This document shows, in pieces, positions 23,192 to 32,700 of a DNA stretch of 64,000 bases (within the stretch, counting starts at the first letter, position 1; each line of letters begins with the position of its first letter). The stretch is taken from the NCBI GenBank assembly GCA_947448735.1, contig CANFOS010000013.1, forward strand, positions 18,397 to 82,396, given 5' to 3'. The stretch comes from Comamonadaceae bacterium. GTDB taxonomy: Bacteria; Pseudomonadota; Gammaproteobacteria; Burkholderiales; Burkholderiaceae_C. Under the pieces are notes generated by a model. That model searched no databases and was not told the origin of the DNA. It worked only from the letters and a program-made list of their open reading frames with translations. The position numbers and the translations under genes were made by a program.

Positions 23192-25162
23192 ATGGAAAGA
23201 AATATGGACGCAACGCTAAAAAATCAGATACCGCGCATGTCAAAACAGAAAGTTGCCATGAGACACAACTGCCTCACAAATGAACCGCACCAAGTCATAC
23301 TGCTGCTGCAAAAGGTCACCCAGCTTTTGGCGGTCATGGTGTTGTTTTTGACGGCCAGCGCTGGGTACGCCGCTTACAAGCCCGCCTTCACCGAGGTGCT
23401 TGATTTCACGCATTTCCACGTGAATGCCGATGGCAGTGCATTTCAGACGACGCAGAGTTCTATCCGCATTGAGACAGAAAGGGGGGTAAGCGGCTTCTCC
23501 GAGCGGGAGGTCTACTACAACGGCACGTTTGAAAACGTTGAGGTGCTGGAGGCCTACACACTGCAGCCCGACGGCACAAAACTGCACCTTGCTGCTGACA
23601 AGATTCGCACCCAGGATGCAGCTTCTGACAGCACGCAGATATTCACCGACGGCAAGGTCAAGGTGATGATTTACCCCCAGGTGCAGGTGGGTAGCGTGCT
23701 GTATTTCAAGGTAAAGACCCATCAGCACACGCCGACATTTCCGGGGCACTTTGTCTGGTCTAGCAATTACTCGCCGTTTATCAGCTACGAAAACGTGGAG
23801 GTGGTGATCACCCACGACCCGGCCATTGACTTGCGTTTTGCGCCGCGTGGCATGAGCGGCGGTGCTGAGCCCTTGCTGCCCACGGATGTGCCGGGCAGCG
23901 TACGCCACCGTTACACGTATCGCCAGACTGACTATCTGCCGCCCGAGCCCGGCGTGATAGCGCTGGCGGACTTTGCCCCCAGGTTTGCTGTCAGTAGCTT
24001 TAAAACCTACGCAGAGGTGGCACAGGCTTACCAGTCAAGGGCCCGGCCCAAGGCCGATGTGACGCCCGCTGTCGAATCGCTGGCCCGCAGCCTGACAACA
24101 GCGAACCAGTCAGTCGAGCAAAAAAGCCGCAGCTTGTACAACTGGGTGAGCAAGAACATCCGCTATGTGGGTGTGTATGTCGGGGCAGGGGGCTTCGTGC
24201 CGCATTCCGCCCAGAGTATTCTGGACAACCGCTACGGCGACTGCAAAGACCACGTGGTGTTGCTGGAGGCGCTTCTTAGAGCGGTGGGGATTGAGAGCAG
24301 CCCGGTCTTGATTTATGCCGGCAATTCGTATCGATTGCCCGACCTTGCCACGCCTTACGCCTTTAACCATGCGATCACGTTCATACCTGCCTTGAACTTG
24401 TTCCTGGACTCCACGGCAGAGTTTGCACCGTTTGGTCTTTTGCCTCTGGAAATTTTGCAACAACCCGCGTTAATCACCACGACAGGCACAGTCAGTCAGA
24501 CGCCGTTAATGGATGCGAAGCAACATTACGCAGAAACGCATACCAAGCTGGCGTTGCGCTTTGATGGCTCTGTGACGGGCTCGTCGACCACACAGACTTT
24601 CGGGCACCTGCAGATCAGGTCACGCGCATCACAGGCCGCCAACAAAGACAAAGACCCCGAGGCGCGGATCACCAGCATGCTGTATCGGTTTTTGGAGTCG
24701 GGCAGCGGCACGATGAACTTTCCAGATCCCAAAGACTTTGACGCGCCTTGGGTGCTCACGTCCACCTTTGAACTCGATCCGCTTTTCAACTTTCCAGGCC
24801 CCAGCGCGATGACCATTCCGGTGGGCATCGCCCCGGGCAATATCAAATGGCTTTCAATGGCGCGCGCCAACTTGAACAATAAGTTTCCAGAAAGCTGCAC
24901 AACAACCCGCTACATAGAGAACACGGAACTCGCCGTTCCAAAAGGAATCGTCATGCAGGCCGTTCCCAAAAGCGTGTCATTTCAGCGCGGGGCACTGCAC
25001 TACAAAGCCAGTTACACCCGCAATGCAAACACCCTGAATGTAAGAAGAGAATTGCTGATCCAAAGAGAGCAGCGCTTTTGCATGCCGTCTGACGAAAAAG
25101 ACTGGCTGGCCTTGACGAAAGTCATGAAAAAAGACCTGCGGGGGCAGATTTTTATACGCTGA
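23192..25162 (+). CDS. DUF3857/transglutaminase-core exported protein
   Basis: This protein of about 650 residues has a signal-like hydrophobic stretch (LLAVMVLFLTASAGYAA near residue 45), an N-terminal DUF3857 beta domain, and a transglutaminase/cysteine-protease core. The core has Cys in RYGDCKDHVVLLEALL, His in FNHAITFI and Asp in LDSTAEFAPFG. Such proteins act in the envelope, but their reactions are mostly unknown. The exact start is uncertain: ATG 23192 or the ATG 12 bases later. It lies in the accessory island without an obvious partner. Confidence 0.78.
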   Translation: MERNMDATLKNQIPRMSKQKVAMRHNCLTNEPHQVILLLQKVTQLLAVMVLFLTASAGYAAYKPAFTEVLDFTHFHVNADGSAFQTTQSSIRIETERGVSGFSEREVYYNGTFENVEVLEAYTLQPDGTKLHLAADKIRTQDAASDSTQIFTDGKVKVMIYPQVQVGSVLYFKVKTHQHTPTFPGHFVWSSNYSPFISYENVEVVITHDPAIDLRFAPRGMSGGAEPLLPTDVPGSVRHRYTYRQTDYLPPEPGVIALADFAPRFAVSSFKTYAEVAQAYQSRARPKADVTPAVESLARSLTTANQSVEQKSRSLYNWVSKNIRYVGVYVGAGGFVPHSAQSILDNRYGDCKDHVVLLEALLRAVGIESSPVLIYAGNSYRLPDLATPYAFNHAITFIPALNLFLDSTAEFAPFGLLPLEILQQPALITTTGTVSQTPLMDAKQHYAETHTKLALRFDGSVTGSSTTQTFGHLQIRSRASQAANKDKDPEARITSMLYRFLESGSGTMNFPDPKDFDAPWVLTSTFELDPLFNFPGPSAMTIPVGIAPGNIKWLSMARANLNNKFPESCTTTRYIENTELAVPKGIVMQAVPKSVSFQRGALHYKASYTRNANTLNVRRELLIQREQRFCMPSDEKDWLALTKVMKKDLRGQIFIR

Positions 25163-25297
25163 GTTGGTCAAAGGCTCATGCTGGGCAGACAAGCGCATGT
25201 TTGCCAAAAGCCTTGTTGGACCGTCAGAAGTTTGAGCGAGATGGCTTGATGGAATAATCTGCCGGATCTATTGATGAACGGTACTCAAGGAGCCGAT

Positions 25298-25726
25298 ATG
25301 AACTGGTTGATTCAACAAATGTCCCGTAGAACTGTGCAACTGGCGACTGCCGCTTTGTTCGTCTGGCTAGGTCTGATCGCGCAGGCGCATGCGCAGAGCC
25401 CCATTCGCATTCAGTTTGCAAAAGGAGCCATCAGCGCGGAGTGGAAAGGGAAGATTTACGACGGCTCCCAGGACTTCGTGTTGCGATTGGGTCGAGGTCA
25501 GTCGCTGACGGTCAGCAGTCCGGATGTGTACACCTGGTCCGTCAGAGGCCCCAATGGGCGTGAATTGGGATGCAATGGGTCAAATTATTGCAGTCCTGCT
25601 GAGGATATTTTTTCGTTGCCCCTGTCAGGAGACTACCTGATCAGCACGAGTTACCGCATGAGCAGCTGCGCCACCTGTCCGGTGGCCAACTCTCGAAGTG
25701 TCAATGTGGTTTTCATTGTGAAGTGA
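25298..25726 (+). CDS. Small exported protein of unknown function
   Basis: This 142-residue protein has a signal peptide (VQLATAALFVWLGLIAQAHAQ) and four cysteines in its mature part (GCNGSNYC and SSCATC), suggesting two disulfides. The repeated beta pattern suggests a small periplasmic beta domain. AAGGAG lies 5 bases before ATG 25298, which is therefore preferred to the TTG at 25271. The family is not recognised. Confidence 0.6.
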   Translation: MNWLIQQMSRRTVQLATAALFVWLGLIAQAHAQSPIRIQFAKGAISAEWKGKIYDGSQDFVLRLGRGQSLTVSSPDVYTWSVRGPNGRELGCNGSNYCSPAEDIFSLPLSGDYLISTSYRMSSCATCPVANSRSVNVVFIVK

Positions 25727-25786
25727 CTGCCGTACCCATTGAGTTTTGGGTCATCTGACCAGCCACTACCCGTCAGTTCTTTGACC

Positions 25787-25894
25787 ATGGCGGCGATGAT
25801 CTTGCTGTCGCGCCGCAAATGGCTTGAATACGTCATGTCCGGCGCTGGCTCCACGGTTGCGGTGGCGGGCGGTCTGGCCGCGTTCCAACCCTGA
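25787..25894 (+). CDS. Possible 35-codon remnant with Tat-like sequence
   Basis: The short frame MAAMILLSRRKWLEYVMSGAG continues to a hydrophobic run and stops at 25892. It resembles the leader of an exported protein without the body. It may be a degraded gene end or chance. It lies just upstream of the caspase-associated operon. Confidence 0.2.
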   Translation: MAAMILLSRRKWLEYVMSGAGSTVAVAGGLAAFQP

Positions 25895-25936
25895 AGTCTG
25901 TTACATTTGAATCGATAAATTCTTCAAAATGATAAG

Positions 25937-27706
25937 ATGATTTCGTCAGGTCGCCACCGATATGTGTGCTGCAGGTGTGAGGCCGAACACGCTCCATTGG
26001 TCGCGGCCTGTCCAAAGTGTGGCCCGGGAGGGCACGGACACTTCACGCTCGATCCTCTGACAGGAAGCGTATCCCTCATTTGCGATGGTTGCGGCGAGCC
26101 ACAAACTGCGCTGGATAGCCCAACCATTCATTGCACGGCCTGCCACCAAGGTACTTACGACTGGTGGGACAGCAGCCAAGCCACCTGGTTCAAACTGGAC
26201 CTGTCGGTTCCAGCTGAAGACAGCAAAGGCACCTGGATTTGCGGCGAGTTTGACGGCGATTACGACGGCATATTGCAGCCTGAGCAGCGCCACGCCATCG
26301 GTCTGACGGGTCAACCGGTTTTCTACGACATCCAATTCAAGCACGGGTATTTAAAAAATCCCTACAAAGTCGACAACCCCCCGCAAAGTGTGGCCCGCAA
26401 TGAAGTTCGGCCCTTCACAGTGCCTTTGCTTTTTCCTGTCGACGTGCAAACACCTGAGGGCGTCAGCCGTGTCGGCTTGAAGAGTTTTCGCCTTCATCAC
26501 TGGACACAGACCGCAGACAATGAGGGATCTGCAGGAAGCCAGGTCAAACGGCATGGACGCTTGCAAGGCGTTGCCTACGGACTGCTGGATGAATCGGTCA
26601 AGCCCACACCATCAGAGCCAGAAGCACCGCAAAATCAAATCAGCAACCCTCAGGCGCGCGCTACAGAAAACCTCGGCGAATCGACGGACTCCAATCCCGC
26701 GCCCGCGCCCGCGCCCGTTTCGCAAGACAACGAGGACAGTAGCAATTTAGACAACCCTTGTTTGATCTGCTCGTTTTTCTTTCAATTGCTGCTTTTTGGG
26801 CTGACATGGCTGGCTTGTTCTTTGAAGGTTGCCGGTCTTTTCTGGCTCTTCATGTCGATCGTCTGCTGGCTGGACACCACCATCTTGCGCAACGACTGGC
26901 GCATCAGCAACAAGTGGGTTGCGCTGGTGCTGGGGTTGCTGCTGATGCTCTGCTCGGGCGCGGGGTTGACGATTGGCTACTGGCCAAGCTTCCTCCAGGA
27001 TTGCAAATTGTTGGCGCAAAACGCCTTACTGGTTTGCGCCGGCGCTTTTCTGTTGAGCACTTTCTTGCGCTCCTGTTTTGTCAAAACCACTTTGTTGGTC
27101 TTCCTCTTTGTCGCCTTGACAACCTGGTGCAAAACCCATGACCGCGCCTGCAAATTCATTCCGGCGACAAACTCATTTGCCATTAGCGCTGGCCAACTGG
27201 CCCAGCAGGTGGCCATCCTCACCGACTCGGACGTGAATTCAGACCTGATCAACGATGCCGGCCAGAACAATGTCAATGGTCAGCGCATCTCACTGGACCA
27301 GGCGAATCAGCACATTGAGTTGCTTGACGATTGCAAGAACAGGATTTACATCCCCTTTGGTTTCAACAGTGCGATCTTGGACTCAGAGACAGAAACCAAG
27401 CTCTACCGCTTGGGCCAACTGCTGCAGCGGTATGCGCCTGAGCGCATCATTATTTCTGGATACACCAGCAACAACGCGGGTGATGAAACCCCGGCGGGAT
27501 TTCTCAACAACATCAAACTGAGCGAACAACGCACCGAAACAGTTCGCCAATACCTGGTGGCCAATGAGTTCATCGAGGACAGCAAAATCGAAACACGCGG
27601 CTATGGCCATAATGTGCCGATTTTGCCAAGAGACCCTGCCAACGACATCAACCGTCGGGTCGAGGTCAATATCCAATGCCCTTTGGCCCCAAACGGTAAG
27701 AGATGA
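25937..27706 (+). CDS. Zinc-ribbon / multi-pass membrane / OmpA-domain protein
   Basis: This 589-residue protein has an unusual architecture. Residues 1-75 carry CxxC pairs (C11/C12-C14, C25-C28, C49-C52, C66-C69) forming two zinc ribbons. A beta-rich region with GEFDGDYDG follows, then a Pro-rich linker, then about four hydrophobic segments between residues 285 and 425. A C-terminal OmpA-like peptidoglycan-binding domain (FGFNSAILDSETETKL, LSEQRTETVRQYL, NRRVEVNI) ends the protein. It would link a cytoplasmic sensor or adaptor to the cell wall. It is the first gene of the caspase operon. The function is unknown. Confidence 0.75.
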   Translation: MISSGRHRYVCCRCEAEHAPLVAACPKCGPGGHGHFTLDPLTGSVSLICDGCGEPQTALDSPTIHCTACHQGTYDWWDSSQATWFKLDLSVPAEDSKGTWICGEFDGDYDGILQPEQRHAIGLTGQPVFYDIQFKHGYLKNPYKVDNPPQSVARNEVRPFTVPLLFPVDVQTPEGVSRVGLKSFRLHHWTQTADNEGSAGSQVKRHGRLQGVAYGLLDESVKPTPSEPEAPQNQISNPQARATENLGESTDSNPAPAPAPVSQDNEDSSNLDNPCLICSFFFQLLLFGLTWLACSLKVAGLFWLFMSIVCWLDTTILRNDWRISNKWVALVLGLLLMLCSGAGLTIGYWPSFLQDCKLLAQNALLVCAGAFLLSTFLRSCFVKTTLLVFLFVALTTWCKTHDRACKFIPATNSFAISAGQLAQQVAILTDSDVNSDLINDAGQNNVNGQRISLDQANQHIELLDDCKNRIYIPFGFNSAILDSETETKLYRLGQLLQRYAPERIIISGYTSNNAGDETPAGFLNNIKLSEQRTETVRQYLVANEFIEDSKIETRGYGHNVPILPRDPANDINRRVEVNIQCPLAPNGKR

Positions 27707-27712
27707 ACTGAC

Positions 27713-28306
27713 ATGCATTTGTTACCCAAAATCCATTCTTGCCATTTCCCGCACCAGGTTCAAGGTGCCGGCCAGCTCACGCCGCTGAGGATTCAGGTGT
27801 CCGGCTGGGGCAGGTTGCAAGTCAAGGCCCTTGATAAGCCTGAATTCACTGGGTACAAAAGGACGCTGTCGGCCAAGGCACATGTCATTGAACTGAATGT
27901 CCCCAAAGGCAGTCGCATTCAGGTTCGTCTCTGGAACCTCTTTGGCTGGTCCACGTTGTGGCTTCAAACGCCTGTGAACAACACACCGGTCTCTGCCATC
28001 CGGCAAACCCGACCGATTTCAAAGCACATGCCATTGCCTGGAATCGCTGTGCCCAAGTTGATGCATCCGATTTTGGCTCTCCAAACTCTTCGCACCCAAC
28101 GGCAATCCCTCAGATTGAAAGCCCGACACACAGGGCAAAAATTGGGCGCCAAGATTGCGCGTTTGCAAGCGCAGATTGCCGTGCCTTCAGCCCGCCACCT
28201 GGATGACTTTCAGCACACCACCCCCAACTTCAAATCCCGCTTGCACAAGAACGTGCTGAAAGCGCCTCAACAAAATTTTGACCTCCGTGAAAGGAAGCTG
28301 CGATGA
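27713..28306 (+). CDS. Hypothetical basic protein of the caspase operon
   Basis: This 197-residue protein starts at ATG 27713, 6 bases after the OmpA-domain gene, and overlaps the next ATG by ATGA. It has a beta-rich N-terminal half (LRIQVSGWGRLQVKALDKPEF, VIELNVPKGSRIQVRLWN) and a strongly basic, Arg/Lys/His-rich C-terminal half with helical stretches. There is no signal peptide or membrane segment. The family is not recognised. A nucleic-acid-binding or scaffold role is only a guess from charge. Confidence 0.6.
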   Translation: MHLLPKIHSCHFPHQVQGAGQLTPLRIQVSGWGRLQVKALDKPEFTGYKRTLSAKAHVIELNVPKGSRIQVRLWNLFGWSTLWLQTPVNNTPVSAIRQTRPISKHMPLPGIAVPKLMHPILALQTLRTQRQSLRLKARHTGQKLGAKIARLQAQIAVPSARHLDDFQHTTPNFKSRLHKNVLKAPQQNFDLRERKLR

Positions 28307-29664
28307 GCCTCGTTGATAGCATTGACCACTACCGTTACCCCGACGATGTAGAAATTAAACAAAACAAATTCAGGGAATTTCTCTGGTTTTGTGCAGGTGC
28401 AGACTTGCAACTGTTGCGCCACTGTCCTCAGTCCGAGCGAATCAAGGAGGAGGGCATAGGCGGGGTGGTGCTGGCCACTGCCGTGCTCGCTTTCCTGTCA
28501 TCGTCTTATGCGTTTTATCGGGTTTTCAATCCCGGCTCAGACGAAGGCACACCGACCATTGCTGTGGTGTCATCGGTGTTCTTTGGCCTGGTCTGGTCCA
28601 TGATCATCTTTAACCTAGACCGGTTCATTGTGTCCTCCGGTGGGCACGGTGATGGCACAGAAAAAATCACCCTGGATGAATTCTTGGGTGCCATTCCCCG
28701 TTTGTTGATGGCTTTGATCATTGGCTTTACCTTGTCCAAGCCGCTGGAGATTCGGGTGATGCAGTCCGAGTTGGATGCTATTTTGGTGGCCAAACAGGGC
28801 GAATACCTTTACGGTCGCAAAGATGCCAGCGGAAATGTGTTGACCCAAGACGAAAAAGGCAAACCGCTCAAGCCTGGAGCGATCGACACAGAAAAAACGC
28901 GATGGGACAACGAAATCAAAAAACTGAACGAGGTCAATTACAAAGCATTGATTGATGAGCAAAAGCTCATCGAAGCCAAAATCGAAGAGTACAGAGCACT
29001 CGAAATAAAGGCGAGTGACACGGCCTACAAAGAAGCGGGTGGATCTGCCAACAACCGGGTTTCAGGACAAGGCCCTGGCTGGAAAGACGCCAAAGCCAAC
29101 GAGGCGAAGTACCAGCAGCAAAAAGAAGAAGAAATAGCCAAGCTGGAAACCTGGAAAAAAGACCACGCGCAGGATCTTTCTCGCAAAGCCGACGACGAAG
29201 CAAAAATTGCACAAGACCACGATAAAAAACTCAAGGAAATTGAATACACGTCCAGCCACATGGGTGGCTTGGTCAACCGCATCATGTGGGCCCATGAAGA
29301 GTTCCCAACGGTGTCCTGGGCACTGACGCTCTTGCTCCTGTCGATCGAAGTGGCTCCGATCTTTTTCAAGATGATGCTGCGCAGCGGCCCCTACCACTAC
29401 CTGACCGAAAACCAGCGGGAAATTGTGGCGGCACGCTATGCGGTTGAAAGAAAAGCCAACGCACAGGCAGGCATCAGTGGTCAGCATGCAGAAATCGAGA
29501 TTTACCACCAAGCCAATGCGTCCTTGGTCTCCTCACTGGCGCATTTGAATTCGGAGGCGCGACTTTCTCAACAGGCGTTGGTGAAGTTCGAGGAATCGGT
29601 CAGCCAAGACATCAATGCGCATCCTGAAAAATACATTCAGTTGGACCCATCCTCCAAAGGTTGA
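28303..29664 (+). CDS. DUF4407-like membrane protein with coiled coil
   Basis: This 453-residue protein has a DUF4407 pattern (FLWFCAGADLQLLRHCPQSE at 26-45). Membrane segments lie at about 52-75, 84-106, 131-149 and 335-357. The third and fourth are separated by a long charged coiled coil (205-315), and the C-terminal tail is about 90 residues. The motif MIIFNLDRFIVSS ends the second segment. It is translationally coupled to the basic protein upstream and followed by the caspase gene. The second DUF4407-like protein at 31650 shares this topology and the MIIFN..RF motif. The function is unknown; a membrane complex with the caspase is likely. Confidence 0.75.
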   Translation: MSLVDSIDHYRYPDDVEIKQNKFREFLWFCAGADLQLLRHCPQSERIKEEGIGGVVLATAVLAFLSSSYAFYRVFNPGSDEGTPTIAVVSSVFFGLVWSMIIFNLDRFIVSSGGHGDGTEKITLDEFLGAIPRLLMALIIGFTLSKPLEIRVMQSELDAILVAKQGEYLYGRKDASGNVLTQDEKGKPLKPGAIDTEKTRWDNEIKKLNEVNYKALIDEQKLIEAKIEEYRALEIKASDTAYKEAGGSANNRVSGQGPGWKDAKANEAKYQQQKEEEIAKLETWKKDHAQDLSRKADDEAKIAQDHDKKLKEIEYTSSHMGGLVNRIMWAHEEFPTVSWALTLLLLSIEVAPIFFKMMLRSGPYHYLTENQREIVAARYAVERKANAQAGISGQHAEIEIYHQANASLVSSLAHLNSEARLSQQALVKFEESVSQDINAHPEKYIQLDPSSKG

Positions 29665-29685
29665 ACCCTCATCTCCTGATTGCGC

Positions 29686-31653
29686 ATGCTGTTTTCAAGA
29701 CTCTCCGGGTTTGATCCATCGAACCTGGTCAAGCTTCCAATGCTCGAGCGCTGGAAGTTGGAGATGTTCAGCCTGTGGGCCATGCTCGGTGCGCTGGGGT
29801 GCTCGGCAGCCGCGGCGTACCTGTTTTTCATCACGACGCGGTCTTACGCTTTTGCCACAGTGGCTGCGGCCACTGTGGCCATTTGTTTTTTTGCTGTTCA
29901 AGCGTTGCTCAATTCAAACCGAGGACTGCCGCTCGGCGCCACAGCTGATGTCATCGCCCCCCCTGATGCCAAACAGTTTCACATCATTGTTTACCTGCTT
30001 TTGACATTGGCGTTCACGCAGCCCATCCTGATTTTTGCAAGCAAACTGCTTGATCAACCCAAGATCAACGAGCTCAACCGGCTTGAATCCCAGTTGCGTG
30101 TTCAGGGGCTCATTGATGCACACACCTCAGCACAAGCCCAGCTCAAACGCGATCTCGCCAAAATCAGGGAAAAAATCAACACACTCGGCGGCAATTTAAG
30201 TCTCTATGTCTCCAATGAGGAGCTGGCGCTCCTCGACAACGTCACCCCACAAGGTCCTGCCCCTGCAGGCGCTGCCCCTCTTGGCACTGCCCCTGCTGGC
30301 CCTGGCCAGTCAATGAATTTGGCATCTGCCGCTCGCAAAGCCTTGGTGATTGGCAACAACGCATACTCGGAAAAGCCTTTGCAAGGGCCTGTTCGCGATG
30401 CCAAAGCCATGAAAATAAAATTGGAAAAAATGGGCTTCGCAGTCACGCTGCTGACCGATGCCACACGCCTTGCCATGGAGCAGCAGCTGGTGGACTACGT
30501 CAACACCCTGAAGCCGGGCGACATCAGTTTCGTGTACTACAGCGGTCACGGCACCCAAGTTCGAGGCGTCAATTATTTCGTTCCGGTGGACAAAGCACAG
30601 AGTCTCGATGACTATGTGTCGATCAATAAGCTCATGCAAATGCAGCGTGATAAATCCATCCTCGCGAACATCATCATGACGGACGCCTGCCGAGCCAACA
30701 GCAGCTATGAGACCGGCTTTGACTCCACGGGTGCGAGTCGAAACACCTACATCGCGATGGCCGCAGCTGCCGGTGAGTTTTCTTATGACGGCATACCGAA
30801 TGGCGTATTCACGACCCGGGTGCTCAAACACATCACTGACGAAAAAGACATCGACACAATTTTCAATACGATCAAAGAAGAGATGGCTCGCGACCCTTCT
30901 GTGAAGCAACACCCGACCGCCATCAATTTCTTGGAAGAGCCCATCATGCTGGCGGTTCAAAAAGCACCCCCTCGCCCAGCAGCTTCAGCGCCATCCGTGC
31001 AAACAAGCAGCAACACGCCGGGTAGACGCTTGCAGTGCATCAATACCAAGATCACGTCCGATCCTGAGTTTGATCGCCAAGGCTTGCTGAACCAATGTGT
31101 CAGTGAATTCCTCAGAATCAAAGACGACGTTCTGGAAGACAAACAAGTCGCCACGCAAACGCAAAGCGAGTTGGAAGAAAAACTCAAACTCAGGTTTTCT
31201 GAAGACCAATTCAACCCCATCTATTTTTTCAACTACCTCTGGTCAAGTCAGGTGGTGAACTTATCAGACTCGGGCACCTCGAGCATCAAACCTGCTTACC
31301 GCTCCGCTTTGCTCAGCTTGCTGATTTGGTTTCTTTTGGCGGGTGGGTTTGTTTACCGTGAAAACCAGGCAGGCACTCAAAACGCTTACCGAGAATTCAG
31401 GGTGGAAGAAGAAAACGGGGAGCTTCAGACCGTTTACCGCAAGTACAGTTTGCTGGCAAATGAGGCCCTGAACCAATTCAAGGGCAAACTGGGCCGCGCG
31501 ATCTCGTCACCGTCATTGCTCAACCCTGACTTGTCAGCGCATCTGCCAGATCCGTTCTCGGACGACGAAGACGTTGCCAATCGCAAAAACACGCATTACC
31601 TGACCGATCAGGAAGCCATCGACCAATTGAAGAAATCTCTGAGGTCCACATGA
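29686..31653 (+). CDS. Membrane-anchored caspase-like (C14) protease
   Basis: This 655-residue protein has N-terminal membrane segments at about 30-50, 54-76 and 100-118, then a short helical stretch and an Ala/Pro/Gly linker (184-208). A caspase/metacaspase p20 domain follows (215-425: KALVIGNNAYSEKPLQGPVRDAKAM, YYSGHG with His288, MTDAC with Cys335). A cysteine-containing region comes next, then a fourth membrane segment (541-557) and an acidic cytoplasmic tail. The catalytic dyad is intact. The start may be ATG 29686 or TTG 29680. The stop overlaps the next gene (ATGA). Bacterial caspases often execute abortive defence, but the target here is unknown. Confidence 0.82.
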   Translation: MLFSRLSGFDPSNLVKLPMLERWKLEMFSLWAMLGALGCSAAAAYLFFITTRSYAFATVAAATVAICFFAVQALLNSNRGLPLGATADVIAPPDAKQFHIIVYLLLTLAFTQPILIFASKLLDQPKINELNRLESQLRVQGLIDAHTSAQAQLKRDLAKIREKINTLGGNLSLYVSNEELALLDNVTPQGPAPAGAAPLGTAPAGPGQSMNLASAARKALVIGNNAYSEKPLQGPVRDAKAMKIKLEKMGFAVTLLTDATRLAMEQQLVDYVNTLKPGDISFVYYSGHGTQVRGVNYFVPVDKAQSLDDYVSINKLMQMQRDKSILANIIMTDACRANSSYETGFDSTGASRNTYIAMAAAAGEFSYDGIPNGVFTTRVLKHITDEKDIDTIFNTIKEEMARDPSVKQHPTAINFLEEPIMLAVQKAPPRPAASAPSVQTSSNTPGRRLQCINTKITSDPEFDRQGLLNQCVSEFLRIKDDVLEDKQVATQTQSELEEKLKLRFSEDQFNPIYFFNYLWSSQVVNLSDSGTSSIKPAYRSALLSLLIWFLLAGGFVYRENQAGTQNAYREFRVEEENGELQTVYRKYSLLANEALNQFKGKLGRAISSPSLLNPDLSAHLPDPFSDDEDVANRKNTHYLTDQEAIDQLKKSLRST

Positions 31654-32699
31654 GTTTGGCGCACACCCTACAGCGATTGGCTGGAAAAGACCCCTACTTC
31701 CTTGACCTTGCAAGCCATTCCGAGCGCGTGATGTGGGTTGCACTCGGCGCGATGACGACGCTGATCGGCTTGCTGGCATTCATCTCGGTCGGACAAGCCA
31801 TGTTCTTGGTTTATTTTCCTGAGGGCTTCGACCATTCACCTCGCCACTGGTTGAATCTATCGTTCCTTGGATTCTTGGTCGTGGCTTGGACGATGATCAT
31901 CTTCAATTTCTACCGATTCGCCCTGTCCACTGCCTTCACTTACAAAAGCCACTCATTCATGAGCGTATTGCCCAGACTGGTGATGCAGCTGTTCTTTGGA
32001 CTTCTGATCGGTTTGTCTATCAGTCTGCCCCTGTCTGTAGCACTGGGGCATCAAGAGCTTAAGGACAACACGACACAACGCCAGGAAAAATTGATCAATA
32101 ACATCTACAAGACGATCGACACCAAACATGAGGCCGAACTGGTGGGTCTTTATGCCGAGTTGACTCAAAAACTACAGTCCCAGCAGGCCGCCACTTTGCG
32201 GCTTGAAACTTACCAGGGCTATCGAACGGCGTCCAAAGAAACGGATGAGGTCAAAGCTGCGGCGGATGCGGCAGCGGACTCGGCAAACCAGAGTCGAGAA
32301 AAAATCATTGCCTTGCGCAAAAAAATTGAAGAGGATAAGAAAGACATTGAATCGACCATTCATGCCAACGATGGCCTCATGACCAACATCAAAAAAGCCG
32401 TTGAAAAAAACAAAATCATGTTGGTACTGATGTCTGTGTTCATATGCATGACACTGATCGCCACCACCTTGTTCGAGGCTTTCTTTTCTCCTGGTCTCTA
32501 CGAATATCTTATTGAATACAACAACCATCTGACCCTGGCTTCGCATGGGATCACAACATCGTCGAAAAAAATATTCATCGGATCAGAAGCCGTTACCCAG
32601 CCGCAGTACGCTTATCCTGAAGAATTGTTGCGTGAGCAAAAAATCAAAATAGCCCAGCAATCTCAAGACGACATGCAGGCCGTGAAAAATCAAGGCTAA
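31650..32699 (+). CDS. Second DUF4407-like four-pass coiled-coil membrane protein
   Basis: This 349-residue protein is translationally coupled to the caspase. Its hydrophobic segments lie at about 28-54, 70-92, 106-130 and 256-280, with a coiled coil at 140-255. It shares with the 28303 product the motif MIIFNFYRFALS (against MIIFNLDRFIVS) and GLYEYLIEY after the last segment (against GPYHYLTEN). It is therefore a shorter paralogue, lacking the CAGAD N-terminal block. The two may form a heteromeric membrane assembly around the protease. Confidence 0.72.
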   Translation: MSLAHTLQRLAGKDPYFLDLASHSERVMWVALGAMTTLIGLLAFISVGQAMFLVYFPEGFDHSPRHWLNLSFLGFLVVAWTMIIFNFYRFALSTAFTYKSHSFMSVLPRLVMQLFFGLLIGLSISLPLSVALGHQELKDNTTQRQEKLINNIYKTIDTKHEAELVGLYAELTQKLQSQQAATLRLETYQGYRTASKETDEVKAAADAAADSANQSREKIIALRKKIEEDKKDIESTIHANDGLMTNIKKAVEKNKIMLVLMSVFICMTLIATTLFEAFFSPGLYEYLIEYNNHLTLASHGITTSSKKIFIGSEAVTQPQYAYPEELLREQKIKIAQQSQDDMQAVKNQG

Positions 32700-32700
32700 G

